Shown here: positions 1 to 5,716 of the stretch, piece after piece | How the letters are laid out: each line of letters starts with the position of its first letter | Numbering within the stretch: the stretch's first letter is position 1 | Assembly: GCA_035651595.1 (NCBI GenBank) | Contig: DASRFJ010000201.1 | Coordinates: 1-15,034 of the forward strand | DNA: 15,034 nt | From: JAFARZ01 sp035651595 | Lineage (GTDB): Bacteria; Actinomycetota; Actinomycetes; Streptosporangiales; Streptosporangiaceae | Direction of reading: 5' to 3' | Program-made: the position numbers and the translations under genes | Notes under the pieces: generated by a model | The model's database searches: none | What the model was told of the DNA's origin: nothing | The model's input: only the letters and a program-made list of their open reading frames with translations

Positions 1-202
1 GCGCGGCACGGCCGACACCGACGTCCAGGCGGCCGTCGGCCAGCTGCTGGTACTGCTCGGGCACGCTGGCCTCGACCTGGTGGATGACCAGGCCGGGGTA
101 GCGGGCCTGGACCTCGTGCAGGATCTGCGGCATCGAGTCATGGCTGGAATCGATGATGCCGACCCGCAGCGTGGACCCTGGACGAATTTGCGATCCAGCC
201 CA
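1..202 (-). pseudogene. 5'-truncated LysR-type regulator, effector-binding domain fragment
   Basis: Reading the minus strand from 202 down to the window edge gives an open frame of about 67 residues. It contains GSTLRVGIIDSS, a helix ending in QARYPGLVIHQVEA, and LADGRLDVGVGRA. This is the start of the periplasmic-binding-protein-like effector domain of LysR-type transcriptional regulators: the beta strand after the linker, the first helix, and the conserved 'DGRLDVG' strand. The usual N-terminal winged helix-turn-helix of about 60 residues plus the linker helix should lie upstream, but an in-frame TAG stands at 203-205 and a toxin gene occupies the sequence beyond. No credible start codon precedes the domain. 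I infer that the gene lost its DNA-binding half by insertion or deletion and cannot act as a regulator. The C-terminal part runs off the window, so its state there is unknown. Confidence 0.75.
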
Positions 203-233
203 CTAAGACTCAGCCACAACGACGGCGACCGCG

Positions 234-641
234 TTAGGGGACGACAATCACCTCGACGCCGACTGCGTCGTAGGTACCTCGTGCCCGTGCATCCCGGGTC
301 GCGAGCGGCATGCCGTGCTCCTTGGCGGCCAGCGCCACCAGCCCGTCATAGACCGCGCCACCTGCGATGCCGATGCGGCTCAGCGTCGCGTGCACCTTGC
401 GAGCGTGTCCGGCGCTCAGCACCAGAGGCGTCGTGAACCGCACGTCGAGCAGGCGCGCTGCGTCGTCGGCCGCCAGCCGGGCATCGCCAGGCAATCTGGT
501 GAGAACCGAGTACGTCTCGGCTAGCGCGTGCCCGCTCAGCGCGAGTTCCTGCTCATCCCACCATCTGACCACTTCCGTGTGATGCTGATGGGAACGGACC
601 AGCAACGGGACGGCGACGCTCGTATCAACCGCGAGAGTCAC
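234..641 (-). CDS. vapC: VapC-type PIN-domain ribonuclease toxin
   Basis: This 135-residue protein has the size and motif order of VapC toxins, which cut tRNA or other RNA using Mg2+ and are held inactive by a VapB partner. The four acidic residues of a PIN active site are visible: Asp6 in LAVDTSVAVPLL, Glu42 in ALAETYSVLTRLP, Asp99 in AVYDGLVALAA and Asp117 in LATRDARARGTYD. The C-terminal strand GVEVIVVP closes the fold. Its ATG overlaps the TGA of the upstream antitoxin gene by four bases (ATGA, 638-641), so the two should be translationally coupled. Length and motifs look intact, so I expect an active enzyme. The RNA target cannot be told from the sequence. The pair sits between a truncated LysR gene and a transposase remnant, as expected of a mobile toxin-antitoxin cassette. 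Confidence 0.9.
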   Translation of the reverse strand: MTLAVDTSVAVPLLVRSHQHHTEVVRWWDEQELALSGHALAETYSVLTRLPGDARLAADDAARLLDVRFTTPLVLSAGHARKVHATLSRIGIAGGAVYDGLVALAAKEHGMPLATRDARARGTYDAVGVEVIVVP

Positions 642-874
642 CTGCGGCCCGCGTCGATGAGACCGAAGAGGACATCGTCATCGACAGGCGTATCTCCGGC
701 CGAGACGAGAACGCCGTCCTCCTCGACCAGGCGCGCAGTCCGCCCGGCGGGAACAACCTGGACACCGGCGCCGTACGGCGAGATATCCACCTTCGTACCG
801 GGGAGCAGACCCAGCGCGTCGCGGATGAACTTCGGCAGCACAATCCGCCCAGCTTGGTCTACGGTAGCCTCCAT
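638..874 (-). CDS. vapB: VapB-type antitoxin with AbrB/MazE-like DNA-binding fold
   Basis: A 78-residue protein begins MEATVDQAGRIVLPKFIRDA, the swapped-hairpin AbrB/SpoVT N-terminus seen in many VapB antitoxins (pattern: D-x-x-G-R-I-V-L-P-K-x-[IVL]-R). It is followed by LGLLPGTKVDI and an acidic C-terminal tail (VEEDGVLVSAGDTPVDDDVLF) that would bind and block the toxin. The N-terminal dimer normally binds the operon's own promoter, giving autoregulation. I placed the start at the ATG at 874. A longer in-frame reading back to 943 is possible, but its extra residues (MSTTPQMALAVARFMGFEWYGCP) do not belong to the fold. The ATG also lies a typical distance below a -10-like TATGGT, suggesting leaderless translation. 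The toxin follows with a four-base overlap. Confidence 0.88.
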   Translation of the reverse strand: MEATVDQAGRIVLPKFIRDALGLLPGTKVDISPYGAGVQVVPAGRTARLVEEDGVLVSAGDTPVDDDVLFGLIDAGRR

Positions 875-880
875 GGGACA

Positions 881-886
881 ACCATA
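881..886 (-). promoter_or_regulatory. possible -10 element of a leaderless vapBC promoter
   Basis: On the minus strand TATGGT matches the TANNNT -10 pattern and is followed by six bases and then the A of the antitoxin ATG at 874. Transcription could therefore start at the start codon itself. No Shine-Dalgarno-like sequence precedes the ATG, and no convincing -35 is visible. Leaderless vapBC transcripts are known in mycobacteria; here it is an inference. Confidence 0.35.
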
Positions 887-1040
887 CCATTCAAATCCCA
901 TAAATCTGGCGACTGCTAGGGCCATCTGCGGGGTGGTGGACAAGAGAAGCGGAGAAGAACATCAGCAGACCGCTCCCTCGAGCGAGCAACCGCTCTTACG
1001 CATCGGGCCGCCCACGGCGCGAGTACGCTGACCGACGAAC

Positions 1041-1306
1041 TGGACCTTCGTGGGTCAGGCGGCGCCCGAGTACTGGTTGATCGGGCAGGAAATCGACCGC
1101 GACGATCCCGGCGGCCTGGGCGGGCGTCCTGGCTTGCGCCGTTTGCTCGTGTCATATTCCTTCGCCACCAGCTTGCGGTGCCAGGCCAGCAGCGTCGCGG
1201 GCGTCACCGGGAAGATGTCGGCCCAGCGCCTGCGGGGGACGAGTCGTACTGCCCATTCGGCCCAGTCGAGCCGGGGCAGCTCACGGGCTAAGCAGACTTC
1301 TCGCAC
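1041..1306 (-). pseudogene. Remnant of an rve-type (DDE integrase-core) transposase, internally deleted
   Basis: From a GTG at 1306 the minus strand encodes RLVPRRRWADIFPVTPATLL followed by AWHRKLVAKEYDTSKRRKPGRPP. This is the N-terminal helix-turn-helix region of a common actinobacterial rve-type (DDE) transposase family ('PATLLRWHRxLVxRxW...RRPGRPP'). Directly after GRPP, in another frame, the strand reads AQAAGIVAVDFLPDQPVLGR, which resembles the stretch around the first catalytic Asp of the same family ('AQAAGIVAVDFLHVDTVLL'). The part that normally joins these blocks, roughly a hundred residues by my recollection, is missing, and the reading frame changes at the join. The remaining catalytic core and its other two acidic residues are absent. 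It is therefore a dead fragment. I could not find terminal inverted repeats or a target duplication. Confidence 0.75.
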
Positions 1307-1388
1307 CCACAGGCCGGCGCGTATGCCCGCGGAGCCAAGGGTCGCCGGCGCGCGGCCGGGAACCCCGGCTCTTCACCGGAAAACTGGA

Positions 1389-1418
1389 TTGCCAATTCTA
1401 GAAAAATATTGCTAGTTT
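1389..1418 (+). promoter_or_regulatory. candidate promoter upstream of the LapA-like gene
   Basis: An AT-rich island in very GC-rich DNA. TTGCCA (1389-1394) could be a -35 and TAGTTT (1413-1418) a -10, with 18 bases between them. It would give a leader of about 120 bases before the ATG at 1544. The -10 fits only the loose TANNNT pattern, so this is tentative. Confidence 0.3.
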
Positions 1419-1422
1419 CTAG
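1398..1422. repeat. inverted repeat CTAGAAA-N11-TTTCTAG
   Basis: CTAGAAA at 1398-1404 and TTTCTAG at 1416-1422 are perfect inverted arms with centres 18 bases apart. The repeat overlaps the candidate -10 of the LapA-like gene, so it could be an operator for a dimeric regulator. It might instead be part of the relic end of the nearby insertion sequence. Confidence 0.5.
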
Positions 1423-1543
1423 CTTCCGATGTAAGGTGGGGAGCAGGCACCGGGAATGAGCCGCCGCCGGCGGAGCCTCCCGGGCCGCCAAGGGAACCGG
1501 CACAGGTCACCAGTGACCCCGGTCCCGCCGGAGGAAGCACGTC

Positions 1544-1915
1544 ATGACCGGACCAGCCGCATCACCAGGTATGACCAGTACCCTGCCGCCCCCTTCAGCC
1601 AACGGCTCAGCCCCGCCCGCGCCGCGGGCTCCGGCCCGGGGGCGGACGCGGACGAAGATCAGCAGCATGCGCACCGGGCTGATCGCGGGCACCGCCGTCC
1701 TCACCGTGGTGCTGATCTTCATCATCCAGAACGCGCACGCCGTCAGCATCAGCTTCCTGGGCGCGCACCTGCGCCTGTCGCTGGCCGTCGCGCTGCTGCT
1801 CGCCGCCATCGCCGGCGCGCTGGTGATGGCCGCCGCGGGCACCGCGCGGATCACCCAGCTGCGGCGGATCATGCGCCGCGACCGGCGCCAGCCCCAGCCC
1901 CAGTCCGGTAAGTAA
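1544..1915 (+). CDS. LapA-domain (DUF1049-like) two-helix membrane protein
   Basis: A 123-residue protein with a disordered Pro/Ala-rich N-terminus (about 1-35), a basic patch (ARGRTRTK), a first membrane helix at about 44-62 (GLIAGTAVLTVVLIFIIQ), the motif IIQNAHAVSISFLGAHLRLSL, a second membrane helix at about 78-98, and a basic tail (ARITQLRRIMRRDRR). The 'QN...VSISFLG' stretch between two helices is the hallmark of the LapA/YciM-partner domain. In Gammaproteobacteria LapA takes part in lipopolysaccharide control; in Gram-positives lacking LPS the role is unknown, probably in the envelope. GGAGG at 1530-1534 lies nine bases before the ATG at 1544, which supports this start over the ATG at 1571. 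A small hairpin follows the stop, and the GlsB-like gene comes 140 bases later in the same direction. Confidence 0.8.
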   Translation: MTGPAASPGMTSTLPPPSANGSAPPAPRAPARGRTRTKISSMRTGLIAGTAVLTVVLIFIIQNAHAVSISFLGAHLRLSLAVALLLAAIAGALVMAAAGTARITQLRRIMRRDRRQPQPQSGK

Positions 1916-1932
1916 GCAGCCGGGGTAACCGC

Positions 1933-1946
1933 GGGCCGCACGGCCC
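1933..1946 (+). terminator. short GC hairpin after the LapA-like gene
   Basis: GGGCC-GCAC-GGCCC forms a five-pair stem with a four-base loop, 17 bases after the stop codon. There is no T-run, so at best it is a weak or factor-assisted terminator of the kind common in actinobacteria. Confidence 0.3.
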
Positions 1947-1976
1947 AGGGCACCCCCGGCCCCGGTCAGATGACGG

Positions 1977-2001
1977 CGGCGAGAGCCGGCCGTTCTCGCC
2001 G
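1977..2001 (+). repeat. 8-bp hairpin in the leader of the GlsB-like gene
   Basis: CGGCGAGA (1977-1984) and TCTCGCCG (1994-2001) are perfect inverted arms around a nine-base loop. The hairpin ends 54 bases before the ATG at 2056. It could terminate upstream transcription, sit in the leader as a regulatory structure, or be a protein-binding site. Confidence 0.4.
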
Positions 2002-2055
2002 GGATCTGCCACGCACACCCCGCACCTCGCGCACGTCACTGACCAGGGAGTCATC

Positions 2056-2337
2056 ATGGGCATCATCGCGTGGATCGTTCTCGGCCTGGGAGCAGGCCTG
2101 CTCGGCAACATGCTGATCCCCGGCAAGCGATCACAAGGCCTCATCCTCACCTGCATGATCGGCGTCGCCGGCGCGCTCGGCGGCGGCTGGGCAGCCAGCC
2201 GGGTGTTCCACCTGCACACCCTGAACGGGTTCTTCAACCTGTCCACCTGGCTCACCGCCATCGCCGGGTCAGCCGTCCTCCTGCTGGCCTACCACCTGGC
2301 CACCGGGCGGCACGGCCACCGGACGGCACACCGGTGA
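2056..2337 (+). CDS. GlsB/YeaQ/YmgE-family (transglycosylase-associated) membrane protein
   Basis: A 93-residue, very hydrophobic, glycine-rich protein with three predicted membrane helices: about 2-20 (IIAWIVLGLGAGLLGNMLI), 29-50 (LILTCMIGVAGALGGGWAAS) and 63-80 (STWLTAIAGSAVLLLAYH). The start MGIIAWIVLGLGAGLLGNML followed by a G-K-x-x-Q-G-L turn, and the GVAGALGGGW motif, are typical of the GlsB/YeaQ/YmgE family. These small membrane proteins are often induced by acid, envelope or general stress; their biochemical function is not established. AGGGAG at 2045-2050 lies five bases before the ATG. The C-terminus ends in a His/Arg-rich tail (GRHGHRTAHR) that would be cytosolic or surface-exposed. 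The next gene follows within 24 bases, so the two are probably co-transcribed. Confidence 0.88.
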   Translation: MGIIAWIVLGLGAGLLGNMLIPGKRSQGLILTCMIGVAGALGGGWAASRVFHLHTLNGFFNLSTWLTAIAGSAVLLLAYHLATGRHGHRTAHR

Positions 2338-2360
2338 ACACGGCAACCGGGGACCGGGTC

Positions 2361-2894
2361 ATGAGTCATGACGCCGGACGCGAGCCGGCGCCGGCCAGCC
2401 CGGCACCGCCAGTACCGCGGCTGCGCCTGGGGGCGGCGCTGTCGCGCGGCACGCTGCTGGACGGCGGCTGGTGGCCGCGATCAGCCGACCCGGCGGCGGA
2501 ACTGCCCGCGCTGATCGCGGCCGTCGAGGACCGCTGCGGCCGGGTTACCCGCCTCATGCTCGGCCCCGCGGGCTGGGACAGCCAGCCGCGGCGGCTAGGC
2601 GCCGCGGGCCGGGTGGTCAAGCTCGGCTGGTTCACCGGCCAGCCGGCCGGGCTGCTCACCGCGTTCTGCGGCAGCAGCGGCCGCGTCGACCTGCTGGTCG
2701 TCCCCCCTGGCACCGCCGAGGCGGACGCCTGGGCGGCGATGGATCTCGCCGCCCAGGCCGCCAACCGCATCCATGCCCCAGACATCCTGGCCGCCGTGGC
2801 CGGGCATCCGGCCCCGCCGGCGGAAACCGAACCCGGGCTGGCGGTGTGGGAGTCCGAAGGCGGCCAGCTCGCCGGCCGCGCGGAGGCGAGGTGA
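2361..2894 (+). CDS. DUF5994-like protein of unknown function
   Basis: This 177-residue soluble protein carries RLRLGAALSRGTLLDGGWWP, SADPAAELPALIAAVEDRCG, a GWDSQPRRL turn and RVVKLGWFTGQPAGLL. That pattern matches the actinobacterial DUF5994 family ('DGAWWPRSRDLxxELPxLL...W.PRRL..GR.V.LG.F'), whose function is not known. Members commonly lie beside ANTAR, PP2C-phosphatase and anti-sigma genes, which fits the regulatory genes elsewhere in this window. I chose the ATG at 2361 because GGGGAC lies about eight bases before it and the conserved part begins soon after. A GTG at 2334 is also in frame and overlaps the stop of the GlsB-like gene (GTGA), which would add nine residues and give translational coupling. 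The C-terminal 25 residues (PAPPAETEPGLAVWESEGGQ) look disordered. Confidence 0.75.
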   Translation: MSHDAGREPAPASPAPPVPRLRLGAALSRGTLLDGGWWPRSADPAAELPALIAAVEDRCGRVTRLMLGPAGWDSQPRRLGAAGRVVKLGWFTGQPAGLLTAFCGSSGRVDLLVVPPGTAEADAWAAMDLAAQAANRIHAPDILAAVAGHPAPPAETEPGLAVWESEGGQLAGRAEAR

Positions 2895-3042
2895 CCGCGC
2901 AGGCCGGGCCGCCGGGCAGGCAGCCCCCGCCGGCCCGGTACGGCTGGAGAGCCGGTGAACGCCGTGCATGCAGCCGGAACCTGGCTGGCGGCTTGCCGGC
3001 TGTACGGGTGACGCCGCTCCAGCCGGCGAATAGAACAGTCCT

Positions 3043-3468
3043 ATGACCGAAGGCTGTGTCTTTTGCGATCACGACAGCATGCGCGAGGCGGACCTGTACT
3101 TCGAGAACGAGTTCTGCATCTACGCCTCGACCAGAGACCCCCGTGATCCGCCTGACGTAATGCCAGGCTACGGCGGCATCGCCCCGAAAGTTCACCGGGC
3201 TTCTGTGTTCGACCTGACCGCCGAGGAGTGGGCGGCAACGCGGGAACTTCTGCTTCTCGTGCGAGCCGAGCTGCACAAGCGGCTCGCTCCGGACAGCTAC
3301 ACGCTCGGCTGGAACGATAACGGACTCCACCCTCACCTGCATGTCATCCCGCGCTTCGATGACGAGCCGATGGCCGACCAGGGCGTCCGGTCGGGGATCA
3401 AGGATCCCGCTAATAGGCGGCCTGATCCGTGGCGTCCCGGCACCGGAAGGCACATGACCGGATCATGA
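3043..3468 (+). CDS. HIT-family (histidine triad) nucleotide-binding protein
   Basis: A 141-residue protein with the histidine triad H-P-H-L-H-V-I at 96-102 (His96, His98, His100), which in this superfamily binds the alpha-phosphate of nucleotides and forms the hydrolase or transferase intermediate. Upstream are an N-terminal C-x-x-C (Cys5, Cys8; often zinc-binding in HIT proteins), the ENEFCIYAS strand, and GYGGIAPKVHRASVFDLTAE, which corresponds to the 'G-H-xx-xxPK-H' region, although the usual His after Gly is replaced. The helix EEWAATRELLLLVRAEL and the segment YTLGWNDNGLHPH complete the fold. The roughly 25-residue tail rich in Pro and Arg is unusual. The substrate (AMP conjugates, dinucleotides) cannot be told. 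No Shine-Dalgarno sequence precedes the ATG, so translation may be leaderless. A hairpin directly after the stop suggests a single-gene unit. Confidence 0.85.
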   Translation: MTEGCVFCDHDSMREADLYFENEFCIYASTRDPRDPPDVMPGYGGIAPKVHRASVFDLTAEEWAATRELLLLVRAELHKRLAPDSYTLGWNDNGLHPHLHVIPRFDDEPMADQGVRSGIKDPANRRPDPWRPGTGRHMTGS

Positions 3469-3472
3469 AGAG

Positions 3473-3491
3473 CCGGCTCGGTGGGAGCCGG
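3473..3491 (+). terminator. hairpin terminator after the HIT gene
   Basis: CCGGCTC (3473-3479) and GAGCCGG (3485-3491) form a perfect seven-pair GC-rich stem with a five-base loop, beginning five bases after the HIT stop codon. No T-run follows, which is common for actinobacterial intrinsic-like terminators. Confidence 0.5.
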
Positions 3492-3595
3492 GAAGGAATC
3501 ACACGCGGTCCCGGGCAGAGCTATGACAACTTCCCTACGGCTTTCGTTCCCTATGGCTTGAATCCTTGACGGCCTGCAGGAACTGGGGCCGGTGA

Positions 3596-4222
3596 GTGGC
3601 CTCGACGAAACGGTCTTACCGAATTAAAGTCCGTTACATGGGCTATCTAAATGGCTTAACAACCAGGAGGCGGCTCGCGTCATCCGCGGCCGTGCTCGCA
3701 TTGGTTGTGACTTTCGGCGACGTGACTGGCGCCGCGGCAGCTCCCGCCCGCGCTGCCGTCGCGGGTATCTCCTGCACCGGGTGGCAGTACGACACGTATG
3801 CGCCCGGGATGACTAATACCCTTCAGCCGACCACGGTGGTGCTGGACGGCGACCTCAACGTGATAGATGACCACAGCCCGACGGGCAGTTGCGTGGCGGT
3901 CGGCTCGAGCGCGACAGCCGGGCAGCAGGACCAGACTCTCCCGTTGCTGGACATCAGCTGCACGCAGTTGTTCGTCGTGAGCCCGCCCCAGACGATCCAG
4001 TGGAATGACGGCCAGGCATCCACGTTCACCGGGACCGCTACCACGGTGCGCGGCGCGTCCAACACCGTCCTCACCGATACCGGCACGGTCGTATCCGGGG
4101 AGTTCACGGGCGATGTCGCGGTCTTCACCCTGGTCGCGCCCAATACCGCGTTCGCCGACTGCGGCACCCTGGGCGGGGTCACCGCCCTTGATTTCGCGGC
4201 AACCCTGACCTTCGCGCCCTAG
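3596..4222 (+). CDS. secreted four-cysteine protein of unknown function
   Basis: I do not recognise this 208-residue protein. A basic stretch (TKRSYRIKVRYMGYLNGLTTRRR) leads into a hydrophobic helix at about 28-49 (LASSAAVLALVVTFGDVTG) ending in small residues (AAAAPARAAVA), a classical Sec signal peptide with likely cleavage near residue 50-56. The mature part has four cysteines (60, 99, 122, 189), enough for two disulfides. It is rich in Thr, Ser and Val in short alternating stretches (STFTGTATTVRGASNTVLTD), suggesting a beta-sandwich, and ends in a hydrophobic strand (ALDFAATLTFAP). GGGG lies about seven bases before the GTG at 3596; the in-frame ATG at 3638 would still give a complete signal peptide and may be the true start. 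It has its own leader and a hairpin after the stop, so it is probably expressed alone. Outer surface or extracellular location is inferred. Confidence 0.65.
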   Translation: MASTKRSYRIKVRYMGYLNGLTTRRRLASSAAVLALVVTFGDVTGAAAAPARAAVAGISCTGWQYDTYAPGMTNTLQPTTVVLDGDLNVIDDHSPTGSCVAVGSSATAGQQDQTLPLLDISCTQLFVVSPPQTIQWNDGQASTFTGTATTVRGASNTVLTDTGTVVSGEFTGDVAVFTLVAPNTAFADCGTLGGVTALDFAATLTFAP

Positions 4223-4501
4223 TCGCCCCTCGCTACGAGCGGTTAGGAGCCGAGGGTGATTCCGGCTTGCCTGAGTTTGTAGGGCGGCGTGATCCTACGC
4301 TCGGCACGCGACAGCAGACCCGGCACGGTGCCGGTTCCTGGTGCCGGGCGGTCAGCGGGATGTAAGGTGCCCGATGTGAGCTGAATCGAGATGGGTGGCC
4401 GAGGTGGTGAAGCGCTGCCAGAAGCTGTACCGGTCATGAAGCTTCCCTATGGTGTGTCCGGCTATCACTGATGTCCTCGCTGGCCTTGAGGGCGGAGCGG
4501 C
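4223..4501. other. 279-bp intergenic region with nested GC-rich inverted repeats
   Basis: No coding sequence could be supported here. Besides the hairpin next to the upstream stop, CCCGGCAC (4319-4326) can pair either with GTGCCGG (4328-4334) or with GTGCCGGG (4341-4348), giving two mutually exclusive hairpins. The final stretch has moderate GC and should carry the promoter of the following unknown gene pair, but no clear -35/-10 pair stands out. Confidence 0.4.
4227..4256 (+). terminator. imperfect hairpin after the secreted-protein gene
   Basis: CCCTCG-CT (4227-4234) pairs with AG-(C)-CGAGGG (4248-4256), giving eight pairs with a single bulged C and a 13-base loop. It begins four bases after the stop codon. 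No T-run follows. Confidence 0.35.
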
Positions 4502-5707
4502 ATGAGGCGGCAGAGGCCAACTAGCGAGGCGAAGCAAAGGTACCAGGCTGACGTGGCGCTCGCGGCGCGGCGGGCGGGGTTTCTCGATGACGCTCGCAAA
4601 GCAGAGAACAGGCTCCGCAAGGCGCAGGCGCGGCGAGATCCAGTGGCCGAAATACGCCGCCTTGCGGAGGACCTGGATGCGGCGCTTACTGATGCCATGC
4701 AGGCCGCCTACGCGGCGCAACGCGCGGAGATCGGCGTGCGCGGTTATGATGACCGCATCTACCGGCGGAAGGCGAAGGCAAAGCCGAGCGTTCACGCTCT
4801 CACCGCCGAAGCCGAGCACCTGCTTACGCTGCGCGAAACCCACCGTCTGAACGGCATTCCCGCCGTCGAGTTCAAGCCAGGCCCGTTGAAGAACCCAGTG
4901 AGATATCGGCAGACGCCGAAACCCGAGACGCCGACGCCAGCTGCGGCGCCGGTCGGCGGTACCTCTGGTGAGCCGCCGATGCTTAAGAATCAGGTAATCC
5001 TCCTGCTGCTGCGCGCTCTGGTGGGGATAGCGGGAGTTGTCGGCGGCTGGCTCACCTATCCGACAGGCCGGATTGTTTCCTCCGAGCGGGCAGTGCCGAC
5101 GGCGCTGATCGTCGTCGGTGCCATCTTCGTTGGCCAGGCACTGCTCGACCGAGGGTGGAAATGGCTGTACTACCGGGACACGGCCGACGCGGCGAGGGAC
5201 ATCGCCGACGCCCAGGCCGCCGTCACTGACTTCGAGGAGGCGCGGACGGCACTGGACCAGGCGTGGCAGCAGCTGTCAGGCCCGACCGCAGCGGCCGGGC
5301 GGGCAGGCGAAGCCGTTGCCCGGCCGTCTGCCGACGAATTCTCGGCTGCCTTGAAAACGCTGAACCTCAAGTGGGCGGAGGTGTCGCGCCTAAAGGTCCC
5401 GAGCTCTGCCCTGGGCGACGTCAAGGCTGGCGGCGAGGGCCGGGGGGCCACTATCGGGGTCTTCGTGGCCGCCATTGCCACCGTCCTCGGCCTCCTCGCG
5501 GTCTTCGGCACGGAGTCGACTTCCGCGATTCGGCTGGGTGCCCTCGTGCTTGTTATCGGAGCGATCGTCGGTCTTACGGTCCTGCTCTACGCCTCCGATA
5601 CGGTTGGAGACCGGACGGGCAGCTTGATCGCGTGGATAATGTCGATCCTGTTTGGCGCCACCGCTTTCGGACTAGCCTGTATCGGATTTGCCGTATTTTT
5701 CCGCTAA
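4502..5707 (+). CDS. unknown five-helix membrane protein with charged N-terminal head
   Basis: I do not recognise this 401-residue protein. Residues 1-115 are highly charged and helical (DARKAENRLRKAQARRD, IRRLAEDLDAALTDAMQAAY), likely a cytosolic coiled-coil head. A Pro/Thr-rich linker follows at about 137-158. Predicted membrane helices lie at about 163-185, 198-215, 316-336, 344-363 and 375-399. Between helices 2 and 3 lies a soluble, mostly helical segment of about 100 residues (DTADAARDIADAQAAVTDFE). Positive charges before helix 1 put the N-terminal head inside the cell. GGCGGAG lies four to five bases before the ATG at 4502, supporting this start. The next gene begins nine bases after the stop and its ribosome-binding site overlaps this stop, so they form an operon. 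Coding bias is normal but GC is somewhat lower than in neighbouring genes. Confidence 0.75.
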   Translation: MRRQRPTSEAKQRYQADVALAARRAGFLDDARKAENRLRKAQARRDPVAEIRRLAEDLDAALTDAMQAAYAAQRAEIGVRGYDDRIYRRKAKAKPSVHALTAEAEHLLTLRETHRLNGIPAVEFKPGPLKNPVRYRQTPKPETPTPAAAPVGGTSGEPPMLKNQVILLLLRALVGIAGVVGGWLTYPTGRIVSSERAVPTALIVVGAIFVGQALLDRGWKWLYYRDTADAARDIADAQAAVTDFEEARTALDQAWQQLSGPTAAAGRAGEAVARPSADEFSAALKTLNLKWAEVSRLKVPSSALGDVKAGGEGRGATIGVFVAAIATVLGLLAVFGTESTSAIRLGALVLVIGAIVGLTVLLYASDTVGDRTGSLIAWIMSILFGATAFGLACIGFAVFFR

Positions 5708-5711
5708 GGGG
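5706..5711 (+). promoter_or_regulatory. ribosome-binding site overlapping the upstream stop codon
   Basis: AAGGGG begins inside the TAA stop of the membrane-protein gene and lies five bases before the GTG at 5717. It decides the start of the second gene and means that ribosomes ending the first gene reach the second start, so the two products are probably made in linked amounts. Confidence 0.7.
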
Positions 5712-5716
5712 TTGAC

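Noticed and set aside
528..1031. 167-residue plus-strand open frame
   Set aside because: It runs antisense to vapB and part of vapC and shows no recognisable motif.
2070..2360. Open extension of the DUF5994-like frame back through the GlsB-like gene
   Set aside because: It overlaps a better gene in another frame and reads as Arg/Pro/His-rich shadow sequence.
4352..4843. 163-residue minus-strand open frame at the start of the unknown membrane-protein gene
   Set aside because: It overlaps the plus-strand gene, which has a ribosome-binding site, membrane helices and better codon bias; I considered a transposase remnant but recognised no motif.
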